Position numbers and translations under genes: made by a program. This document shows, piece after piece, positions 1 through 5,919 of a stretch of DNA of 8,796 nucleotides. How positions within the stretch are numbered: position 1 is the stretch's first letter; each line of letters starts with the position of its first letter. The DNA comes from JBDKTH01 sp964558295 (GTDB lineage Bacteria > Planctomycetota > Planctomycetia > Pirellulales > Thermoguttaceae): assembly GCA_964558295.1 (NCBI GenBank), contig CAZLDQ010000227.1:1-8796 (forward strand). Direction: 5' to 3'. Below the pieces are notes generated by a model. The model saw nothing but the letters and a program-made list of their open reading frames with translations. It did not search any database and was not told the DNA's origin.

Positions 1-2
1 AA

Positions 3-50
3 ACCACCACCGACGCCGCCGACAAACTCTTCGCCGCCTGGTGGGAGTAG
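3..50 (+). CDS. C-terminal tail of an unidentified protein (partial, enters from left edge)
   Basis: Reading from position 3 gives 15 codons ending in DKLFAAWWE and then a TAG stop at 48-50. Nearly every third codon position is G or C, as in the confirmed genes of this window, and the residue mix (acidic, Ala, aromatic end) looks like a real protein C-terminus. The other two plus frames give Arg/His-rich or Pro-rich strings. The fragment is too short to assign a family or function. It would run in the same direction as the secretin operon, but more than 1.4 kb and an opposite-strand gene separate them, so it is unlikely to belong to that operon. Confidence 0.45.
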   Translation, partial: TTTDAADKLFAAWWE

Positions 51-487
51 GCGTAGACTAGCGTGAAAGGTTTTCTGGCTGAACATGAGAAGGATGGGAT
101 GATGAGGTGGGAGGTCGAGAACGCGTCGTAGCGGTCTTGCGCCGTTTTGCCGTGGCTCGTTCTCAGGGGCGGCGATATTCTCTGCAAGCGATAATCCGTG
201 ATAGTCGACATGGATTGTGCCCATTCCTCCCACCTTGGAATCCTCGCCATGACCACCTCTCCGGTTCAAAGCTGTCGCATGTTTGTTGCCGGATTAGCGA
301 TTTGCGACGCGAATAGCGATGGCCCTCGCCGGTGCGACGGGTGATGGAGCTTTGGCGGCTGCGGCCGACGAAACACTGGTATTGGTTTCTCGTGAAGACC
401 CGTCCCGACGACTCGCCCGCGGTTGAAGAAAACGTGCGCCGCATCGAGCTCCTCCCAGCTGGCTTTGCTGGGAAACGAAAGATGGGG
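51..487. other. 437-base stretch with no supportable gene
   Basis: Several short open frames cross this stretch on both strands, up to about 90-135 codons when run into the neighbouring gene. Their translations are Arg/Cys/Trp-rich, with no recognisable motif and no good ribosome binding site. One plus frame (210-344, 44 codons) and another (319-423, 35 codons) have more protein-like composition but no family resemblance I recognise. I see no tRNA or rRNA. The stretch contains a 10-base inverted repeat (105-114 with 226-235), two direct copies of TAGCGAT (295-301 and 314-320) and a hairpin at 453-473. It may be an intergenic spacer or decayed sequence. Confidence 0.55.
453..473 (-). terminator. 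Hairpin just downstream of the BON-domain gene, possible terminator
   Basis: TCCCAGC (453-459) pairs perfectly with GCTGGGA (467-473) around a 7-base loop, starting 14 bases after the stop codon of the minus-strand BON gene. No T-tract follows on the minus strand, so it is not a textbook intrinsic terminator. It could act as a 3'-end stabiliser or a weak terminator. Confidence 0.3.
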
Positions 488-1261
488 TTATGGAGTAGCC
501 TTGTTGGGAACAGGGCTGGAGGAATCCGTGGCAGCCACGGTCAACAGGTTCTCCACTTGACGAACACCAGGTTCTTGGAGAACGAGTTGTTCGAGCAAGA
601 CTCGGTCGTGTTCTGTGCGAACGGCCCCCTTCAGAGTCACAATGCCCTTATCGACGGTGAAGTCGATGGGGGGGAGATTACGAAGGAACGGAGCCTTTGC
701 CAGGCGAGCGGCCAAGCGGGGGGGAAGTGCTTGAGATGAGGGGCCCTCGTACTCGAAGCCCACCTGGAGGGTGGGGCGGATCGTTTCCGAGCTTTGTCGG
801 TTTCGGGTCGTGCCGTAGCTAGTGCGTTGCGTGCTGTTTGCGTTGGTGCTCGACGTGGTTGAGCGTCGGAGGCTTGTGTTGCTGGAACTTCTGGAACTTC
901 TGGAACTGCTGGAACTCGCGTCGGTATAGCCGAGGAAGTTGCGATTATCGTTGGCATCGGCGCCAACGAAATTGGCGGCTCCGCGAGAACTCCGGAGCAA
1001 GTTGTCGCTGGTCGACGTACCACTGGTCGACGTACCACTGGTCGACTTGCCACTGGTCGACGTGCCACTGGTCGACGTGCCACTACTCATTTTCGCCGAA
1101 ATTGAGCTACTGAAAAGGTTACCGAACATACTCGTGCTCGACGAACTCGACTTCATCGATGACGAGCCAAGGCTGGAACTATTCCGATTGAATTGGGCCC
1201 AAGCGGGAGCCTCCAGCCAAATGAGGGCAATGACGCTCACGGCGAGTAGAGAATTGCGCAT
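488..1261 (-). CDS. Exported BON-domain protein with Ser/Thr-rich repeat region
   Basis: This is a 257-residue protein. Residues 1-22 form a clear Sec signal peptide: short basic start, hydrophobic core, and an Ala-x-Ala site after APAWA with Gln next, so it should be periplasmic or outer-envelope. Residues about 24-165 are low complexity and Ser/Thr-rich. They include five tandem copies of a GTSTS-type pentapeptide (61-85, one copy with Lys) and a Ser/Arg run (115-129). Residues about 181-243 match a BON domain: an initial helix (ARLAKAPFL), a strand (IDFTVDKGIVTLKGAV), then a helix and final strand around PGVRQVENLLTV. BON domains are known as small alpha/beta modules in periplasmic or lipid-associated proteins. 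Most family members carry two copies or a shorter linker; here a single BON follows a long disordered stretch. A GGAG Shine-Dalgarno eight bases upstream supports the ATG start. The gene diverges from the secretin gene, which suggests a shared envelope role. The exact function is unknown. Confidence 0.93.
   Translation of the reverse strand: MRNSLLAVSVIALIWLEAPAWAQFNRNSSSLGSSSMKSSSSSTSMFGNLFSSSISAKMSSGTSTSGTSTSGKSTSGTSTSGTSTSDNLLRSSRGAANFVGADANDNRNFLGYTDASSSSSRSSRSSSNTSLRRSTTSSTNANSTQRTSYGTTRNRQSSETIRPTLQVGFEYEGPSSQALPPRLAARLAKAPFLRNLPPIDFTVDKGIVTLKGAVRTEHDRVLLEQLVLQEPGVRQVENLLTVAATDSSSPVPNKATP
882..917. repeat. Four 9-base tandem units inside the BON gene
   Basis: The units are CTGGAACTT, CTGGAACTT, CTGGAACTG and CTGGAACTC, differing only in the last base. 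On the coding (minus) strand they give the Ser/Ser/Arg and Ser/Ser/Ser run at about residues 116-128. The unit length is a multiple of three, so copy-number change would keep the reading frame. Confidence 0.85.
1006..1080. repeat. Five 15-base tandem units encoding GTSTS pentapeptides
   Basis: Units begin at 1006, 1021, 1036, 1051 and 1066 and follow the pattern CACTGGTCGACGTAC. Differences are few: the first begins CGC, the third carries CTTGC, and the last two end GTGC. Each unit holds GTCGAC. They encode five pentapeptides in the disordered region of the BON protein. High identity at the DNA level points to recent slippage-type expansion. The same repeat keeps several antisense frames open, which are not genes. 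Confidence 0.95.
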
Positions 1262-1269
1262 GGTTCTCG

Positions 1270-1273
1270 CTCC
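1270..1273 (-). promoter_or_regulatory. Ribosome binding site of the BON gene
   Basis: On the minus strand GGAG lies eight bases before the ATG (complement of CAT at 1259-1261). It fits a standard Shine-Dalgarno and fixes the start directly ahead of the signal peptide. Confidence 0.6.
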
Positions 1274-1324
1274 AACGATGCCCCTAGTATTTGTTATCGT
1301 GCATCCGCCGGCAATTCCACCCAG

Positions 1325-1353
1325 ATTATTGGCCCCAAGGGTTTTCGGGTCAA
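1325..1353 (-). promoter_or_regulatory. Sigma70-like promoter for the BON gene
   Basis: On the minus strand TTGACC (1353-1348) is followed by exactly 17 bases and then AATAAT (1330-1325). Each hexamer matches five of six consensus positions and the spacing is optimal. Initiation would fall near 1318, giving a leader of roughly 57 bases that includes the GGAG ribosome binding site. It is predicted from sequence alone. I found no equally good promoter on the plus strand for the secretin gene. Confidence 0.6.
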
Positions 1354-1365
1354 TCTCCCTTGACC
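1348..1365. promoter_or_regulatory. Palindrome overlapping the -35 box, candidate operator
   Basis: GGTCAA (1348-1353) and TTGACC (1360-1365) form a perfect inverted repeat with a six-base centre. The left arm is the -35 hexamer of the BON promoter, so a dimeric regulator binding here could block that promoter. It lies in the shared divergent region, so it might affect the secretin operon as well. Six-base arms can occur by chance in a region of this size, so the call is tentative. Confidence 0.3.
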
Positions 1366-1438
1366 AGGACGGGTTACGTATTCCGTCAGGAAGAGGGGGT
1401 GGTCGCGGGACAAATTTTGAGAATCTGTTGGGGGAGTT

Positions 1439-1451
1439 GGCAAAGTTTGCC
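1439..1451. promoter_or_regulatory. 13-base perfect palindrome upstream of the secretin gene
   Basis: GGCAAA, a central G, and TTTGCC form a compact perfect palindrome about 95 bases before the chosen secretin start. It could be a regulator site or a small hairpin in the leader. No matching second copy is present, so the support is weak. Confidence 0.22.
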
Positions 1452-1545
1452 GATCATAACGGTTGATTGGAGTTTGCGGGCTGGGCGGCGCCCGTTTGGT
1501 TTCGTATCTCGAAGGGATCGTGACGAAATACGGGTCGGCCAAACT

Positions 1546-4500
1546 ATGCGAATGCGGATGAGCGTTATTGTCTCGTTGGGGTTACTGTTGGTGGTTGGGG
1601 CCAGCTTTTGGACCTGGGGGGAAGGTGGGCCATCGATTGCGAGAGTTGCTGCGACTCCGTTAGAAACCCCCTCTGCCGAGCCGGTGATGGAAGTCTATCC
1701 GACTTCCCCAGAGGAAGTGCAGAGCTTAGCCGCGCGGTTGGAACAAGAGTTTGCGGCGACGGCCAATGTGCGGATCGTGCCCGATGTAGGCCGGTCCCAG
1801 GTGATCGTACTGGCCCCGCGCAGTGTTCACGCTCGGATTGCCGCTTTGGTGGGAAGGAAGGAGGGAACGCAGGTGCCTCGGAAGCCGGCGACATCGGTGA
1901 AGAGAGTCGAACCGGCAACCGCCGTGTCGTCTTCGGCTGATGCGTCTGGCCAGGAGGTTCGGTTGGCCCGCGTGACAGCGGCACAGTTTGAAGCGGCGTT
2001 GTTGAGCACCTTGGGAAATCGGTTGACCCCGGTGTCGGGGCAAGGAGAAGGGGTTTCTGCTTACAGCCTGACGTTGGCCAATGGGCAGAAGCTGAATATC
2101 GCGTTGGATCGGGGGACGCAGCGGGTACAACTCAGCGGACCGAGCTTCGCGGTGAAATCGGCCGTCCAGTTGATGAATGCCTTGGACAATCCAGGCTTGG
2201 CCTCGAGTCAAGGCCTTCGGCTGGTTTCGCTTAAAGCAGCGCGTGTGGCTGATGTGCGACCGGCGATCGAGGCGGTGGCCATGCAGCAGTCGCCGCATGG
2301 GCAGCCGGCTCCCGCGACGGTTGCGCCGCCGACTCCTGCGGTTCCCGATGCTCCAGCGCCATCCGGCGACCGTTCCCCGGAGGCGGAGGGGGGCTTGATT
2401 GGATCGGTTCAGGTGGAAGCGGTCGAAGGGTTGGATGTACTGCTTCTTCGGGGCGATCCTCGCGATGTGGAGAAGGTGTCGCGAGTCATTGAACAGATTG
2501 AACAACTGAGTACTCAAACCCAGCCGGCAATTGAAGTGATTCTGCTGAGTCACGTCGATTGTACGGCCTTGTCGACGATCCTGCTGCAATTGTACGATCA
2601 GGTGTTCACGGCGAGGCAGGGGAGTGTGAGCATCACGGCCTTGGTGAAGCCCAACGCCCTGCTGGTCGTGGGGCGGCCGGAGAACGTGGCCATGGTGAAA
2701 GACCTGGCCAAGCGTTTGGACCAGCCGGTCCCGCCGATGTCGCAGTTCCAGGTTTTTCGGTTGAAGAATGCTGCGGCGGAGACCGCTCAGACGACGGTCG
2801 AGAACTTCCTCGCCCAACAGTCGGACGAGACGCCGACGGGGCTGGGGGTGCGGGGGCAGGTATTTGCCGATTTTCGCACCAACTCGCTGGTGGTTCGGGC
2901 GAGCCCTCGTGATTTGGTCGAGGTGGCTGCGCTGATCGCCAAGTTGGATGCCACGACCAACGAGGCTTACAACGAAGTCCGGGTGTTCAAGTTGAAGAAC
3001 TCACTGGCTTCGGAATTGGCTCCCGTGCTCCAGGACGCGATTACCGGTCAGATGTATGGCCAACAGGCGCAGAGAGGGACAGGGACGCGAACGCGAGGAA
3101 CGAGCAGCGGCCAACGCGAGGACTATGAACGAAAATCAGTTCGCCTGCGGTTTGTGACGGTCGATCAGCGGGGGCACCGTGTGTTGAGCTCGGGAATCCT
3201 CACCGACGCCCAGGTGACCGCCGATACGCGGACCAACTCGGTTGTCGTGACGGCCTCGGCCGACAGTATGCCCCTGATCCAGGCGCTGGTCAACGAACTC
3301 GACCAACTGCCGAGCGTCGAGGCCCAGATTAAGGTGTTCACCCTGGCCAACGGTGACGCTCAGAACATGATGGCGATGCTGGAGAGTGTCTTTGGCACTC
3401 AGACGACCGCGACAACCGATCAGCCGGCTGTTCGCAACGGGACGGTGGACGGGGAGAGCACCTTGGTTGGGCTGCGGTTCGCCGTGGACCAACGCACGAA
3501 CAGCATTGTCGCTTCCGGTTCGGCCGGTCAGTTGACCGTAGTCGAGGCGATCCTCATGCGGCTTGACGACAGCGATGTACGGGATCGCAAGAGCACGGTC
3601 TATCGACTCAAGAACGCCCCTGCCCAGGATGTTGCCAATGCACTGAACGAGTACCTCAACAGCGAACGCCGGGTGGAACAGAATGCGCCGGGACTCGTCA
3701 GCGCGTTTGAACAGATTGAACGCGAGGTGGTCGTTGTTGCGGAGCCGGTCAGCAACAGCCTGATTGTCAGTGCTACGCCCCGGTTCTACGAAGAAATCGT
3801 CACTCTGGTCAAACAGCTTGACGAGCGGCCGCCGATGGTGATGATCCAGGTGCTCATCGCCGAAGTCACGCTTAACGACACCGACGAGTTCGGCGTGGAG
3901 CTTGGTCTGCAAGACTCGATCCTCTTTGATCGCAGCATCGCCACGTCCACCGGAGCGCTGGTGCCCGGGTATCTGTTCAATTCGACCGATTCGTTAGGGA
4001 ATGCCGCGGGAGTGGCGAACCCAGGTCGGGTCGGTGGGCAGGGGATCTCCAATCTCGGCGTGGGGCGGTCAAATAGCAATCTCGGATATGGCGGCTTGGT
4101 GTTGTCGGCGTCCAGTGAGTCGGTCAGTGTGCTGATCCGGGCCCTCAAGGAATGTCGCCGGGTGGACGTTCTCAGCCGGCCGCAGGTGATGACCATGGAC
4201 AATCAGACGGCCCAAGTCATCGTCGGTCAGGATGTGCCTACCATCACGGACACGCAGATCAGCGATTCGGGCAATCAGATCAACTCGATTGATTATCGCG
4301 AGGTGGGGTTGATTCTCACGGTCACGCCGCGAATCAGTCCGGATAAGCTGGTCGTGATGGAAATCGACGCTACCAAGTCCGAAGTCGGCGACGAGGCCGA
4401 CGGCATTCCTATTTCCGTCAACGAAGGCCAAGTCATTCGTTCTCCACGGATCAATCTCGCTTCTGCTCGAACGGTGGTCAGTGCGTCCAACGGCCAGACG

Positions 4501-5133
4501 GTGGTCTTGGGCGGGCTGCTCACGAAGTCGAACAATCAGGTTCACCGCAAGGTACCGTGGTTGGGCGACGTTCCGCTGCTCGGACGGTTGTTCCGCTATG
4601 ACGGATATGAAGAACGGAAGACGGAACTGCTGATCATCATGACTCCCCATATCGTTTATAGCGATGACGATGCCGAACGGCTCAAGCAGATCGAGTCGGC
4701 CCGCATGGACTGGTGTTTGGGAGACGTGCTCGACATGCATGACGGGTTTGGGCTGCGGAGCCGGCAGTGTGTGGGCGGTACGTCCGGGGAGGTGATCTAC
4801 CCAGACGCTGGGCCGGTACTCAATGGCGTTCCTGGTTCCGTTCCTGGTCAGGTTCCAAATCCTGCGGCGGTGCCGGCCCCCCAACCCACGCCCGCCCCGA
4901 ACTCGTTGCCTCCCGCGATGGGACCGGCGCCGATTCCGTCGTTCGAGGAGCCTCCTCCCGCGCCGACGCCTCCGTCTGGGGCGATCTATCGGCCGGCACG
5001 ATCAGGCAACCTGGGGGTTGCGTCTCGCCAGGAAGGCCCCGGGGAAGTGGAAGTGATTTCTCCCGCCGCGGCCTATCGGTTTCGTAACACGCTGGCCGAT
5101 CAACAAATCGATGTTAGGGGGTACCCGCAATGA
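1546..5133 (+). CDS. gspD: GspD-family outer-membrane secretin with about eight N-domain repeats
   Basis: A 1195-residue secretin, about 1.8 times the usual GspD length, expected to form the outer-membrane gated channel of a type II-like secretion or pilus machine. A basic start (MRMRM) and hydrophobic segment (residues 6-23) form the signal peptide. About eight N1/NolW-like beta-alpha-beta-beta-alpha modules follow, near residues 48-105, 138-216, 222-325, 328-392, 401-468, 477-590, 594-675 and 682-765, with recurrent cores such as DFRTNSLVV and DQRTNSIVA. I see no N0/STN module. The secretin pore domain spans about 764-1037, with VLSRPQVMTMDNQTA, QVIVGQDVP, TVVLGGL and the family signature VPWLGDVPLLGRLFR (1003-1017). 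A Pro-rich tail (about 1086-1145) follows, preceded by C1057 and C1075. The start was chosen because it sits directly ahead of the signal peptide. ATGs at 1552 and 1558 are equally possible, no strong Shine-Dalgarno is visible, and the open frame reaching back to 1291 lacks protein-like sequence. The stop overlaps the lipoprotein gene. The symbol is family-level: assignment to type II secretion rather than type IV pili (PilQ) is not proven. Confidence 0.95.
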   Translation: MRMRMSVIVSLGLLLVVGASFWTWGEGGPSIARVAATPLETPSAEPVMEVYPTSPEEVQSLAARLEQEFAATANVRIVPDVGRSQVIVLAPRSVHARIAALVGRKEGTQVPRKPATSVKRVEPATAVSSSADASGQEVRLARVTAAQFEAALLSTLGNRLTPVSGQGEGVSAYSLTLANGQKLNIALDRGTQRVQLSGPSFAVKSAVQLMNALDNPGLASSQGLRLVSLKAARVADVRPAIEAVAMQQSPHGQPAPATVAPPTPAVPDAPAPSGDRSPEAEGGLIGSVQVEAVEGLDVLLLRGDPRDVEKVSRVIEQIEQLSTQTQPAIEVILLSHVDCTALSTILLQLYDQVFTARQGSVSITALVKPNALLVVGRPENVAMVKDLAKRLDQPVPPMSQFQVFRLKNAAAETAQTTVENFLAQQSDETPTGLGVRGQVFADFRTNSLVVRASPRDLVEVAALIAKLDATTNEAYNEVRVFKLKNSLASELAPVLQDAITGQMYGQQAQRGTGTRTRGTSSGQREDYERKSVRLRFVTVDQRGHRVLSSGILTDAQVTADTRTNSVVVTASADSMPLIQALVNELDQLPSVEAQIKVFTLANGDAQNMMAMLESVFGTQTTATTDQPAVRNGTVDGESTLVGLRFAVDQRTNSIVASGSAGQLTVVEAILMRLDDSDVRDRKSTVYRLKNAPAQDVANALNEYLNSERRVEQNAPGLVSAFEQIEREVVVVAEPVSNSLIVSATPRFYEEIVTLVKQLDERPPMVMIQVLIAEVTLNDTDEFGVELGLQDSILFDRSIATSTGALVPGYLFNSTDSLGNAAGVANPGRVGGQGISNLGVGRSNSNLGYGGLVLSASSESVSVLIRALKECRRVDVLSRPQVMTMDNQTAQVIVGQDVPTITDTQISDSGNQINSIDYREVGLILTVTPRISPDKLVVMEIDATKSEVGDEADGIPISVNEGQVIRSPRINLASARTVVSASNGQTVVLGGLLTKSNNQVHRKVPWLGDVPLLGRLFRYDGYEERKTELLIIMTPHIVYSDDDAERLKQIESARMDWCLGDVLDMHDGFGLRSRQCVGGTSGEVIYPDAGPVLNGVPGSVPGQVPNPAAVPAPQPTPAPNSLPPAMGPAPIPSFEEPPPAPTPPSGAIYRPARSGNLGVASRQEGPGEVEVISPAAAYRFRNTLADQQIDVRGYPQ
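5116..5121 (+). promoter_or_regulatory. Ribosome binding site of the lipoprotein gene
   Basis: AGGGGG lies eight bases before the ATG at 5130, inside the last codons of the secretin gene. Together with the ATGA stop-start overlap this indicates translational coupling. Confidence 0.65.
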
Positions 5134-5864
5134 GTCGCGATCGCTTCTCTTTCAGCCGATTTGTCACGACAGTCGTCGTTCTCGTGGTCAGTCTGTTGCC
5201 ACTCGTTGGTTGCAAGCAATGGAATGTGGCGCAATCGTGGTCCTGGCTTCCCGGCGTCGAAGATCCACCGCAAATCCCCGAGAAGGTCATGGCGGTCTGG
5301 TCGAATGCTCAACTTCAGCCCAACAACGGGGAGGCCGTGCGTGGTTTCGGGGCACGACTGATGTTTTACGACAAGAACGACAAACCAATCCGGGTTGAGG
5401 GCACTTTGGTCGTCTACGCCTTCGATGAGCAGAAGCCGGAGGGAAAGAGTTCGCGTGCCGATCGAAAATACGTGTTCACCCCTGAGCAACTCAAAAACCA
5501 CTACAGCAAGTCTCAACTTGGCCATTCGTACAGCGTCTTCATTCCATGGGACAAGCACGGAGGCCCCCAACAACAGGTGAGTCTGATTGTACGGTTCAAT
5601 CCCATTGGAGGGCCGGCGATTGTCGGGACCCAGGCGAAAGTGATGTTGCCGGGGGAGATTCTTAATGCGACGGAGGTGGCCGCGAGCCGGCCGCCTCGTG
5701 TCGAAGGGATCGGAGAAGTTCCACTCCAGGCTGATCGGACGCAGCGAGTCGACCCCGTTACGCACTATGCGCCTCTCGGGGAAAAGAAGACCGATACAGC
5801 CGGGGCCACGAAACGGCTACAGATGAAGACGACCACGATTCCGTTGCCGAGCAGGGGGCAATGA
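5130..5864 (+). CDS. Lipoprotein coupled to the secretin gene, function unknown
   Basis: A 244-residue predicted lipoprotein. A basic N-region (MSRDRFSFSR) and hydrophobic core lead to the lipobox LVGC, with Cys28 as the lipidation site, so it should be membrane-anchored and face the periplasm. Residues about 50-175 look like a beta-rich domain with alternating strands, including VRGFGARLMFYD, VEGTLVVYAFDEQ, SYSVFIPWDK and QQVSLIVRFNP, then a VMLPGE turn. This would fit an Ig-like or transthyretin-like sandwich, which is inference. The last 70 residues are Pro/Arg/Thr-rich and probably disordered. The start overlaps the secretin stop (ATGA) and has an AGGGGG ribosome binding site, so the two proteins are probably made in a fixed ratio. 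Secretins often need a lipoprotein pilotin for outer-membrane delivery; this protein holds a suitable genetic position but is larger than known pilotins and does not resemble PilF/GspS in the parts I can judge. I do not recognise a named family. Confidence 0.88.
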   Translation: MSRDRFSFSRFVTTVVVLVVSLLPLVGCKQWNVAQSWSWLPGVEDPPQIPEKVMAVWSNAQLQPNNGEAVRGFGARLMFYDKNDKPIRVEGTLVVYAFDEQKPEGKSSRADRKYVFTPEQLKNHYSKSQLGHSYSVFIPWDKHGGPQQQVSLIVRFNPIGGPAIVGTQAKVMLPGEILNATEVAASRPPRVEGIGEVPLQADRTQRVDPVTHYAPLGEKKTDTAGATKRLQMKTTTIPLPSRGQ

Positions 5865-5872
5865 GCGGAATA

Positions 5873-5887
5873 GGCCAGAGATTGGCC
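5873..5887. terminator. Small hairpin in the convergent gap
   Basis: GGCCA (5873-5877) pairs with TGGCC (5883-5887) around a five-base loop, in the 55-base gap between the lipoprotein stop and the stop of the convergent gene. It is symmetric and could end transcription from either side, but the stem is short and no T-run follows on either strand. Support is weak. Confidence 0.22.
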
Positions 5888-5919
5888 CAATGCACGACGA
5901 TCGCCAGTCTGCGAGGCTC

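Noticed and set aside
163..444. 93-codon minus-strand open frame in the gene-free stretch
   Set aside because: It is rich in Arg, Cys and Ser without motif or codon bias resembling the real genes here.
332..739. 135-codon plus-strand open frame
   Set aside because: It overlaps 250 bases of the BON gene, including its conserved domain, and its own translation matches no family and lacks a ribosome binding site.
1006..1080. CRISPR-like array
   Set aside because: The repeats are directly contiguous 15-base units with no unique spacers and lie inside a coding frame.
637..1083. 148-codon minus-strand open frame with Arg/Pro/Val repeats, and a 175-codon plus-strand frame (939-1466)
   Set aside because: Both are shadows kept open by the 15-base in-frame repeat of the BON gene, which has the signal peptide, domain and ribosome binding site.
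1477..1500. GC-rich hairpin (CGGGC/GCCCG) followed by GTTTGGTTT as a terminator or attenuator before the secretin gene
   Set aside because: The stem is only five bases, the T-run is interrupted, and no upstream plus-strand gene needs termination there.
1291..1545. In-frame upstream extension of the secretin gene to an ATG at 1291
   Set aside because: The added 85 residues are not protein-like, would overlap the divergent promoter, and would bury the signal peptide inside the protein.
1726..2817. 363-codon minus-strand open frame antisense to the secretin gene
   Set aside because: Its translation is His/Arg/Gln-rich with no domain, and it lies wholly within a well-supported secretin coding region.
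4069..4884. 271-codon minus-strand open frame antisense to the secretin pore domain
   Set aside because: The composition is typical of antisense GC-rich sequence, and the opposite strand encodes the conserved pore motifs.
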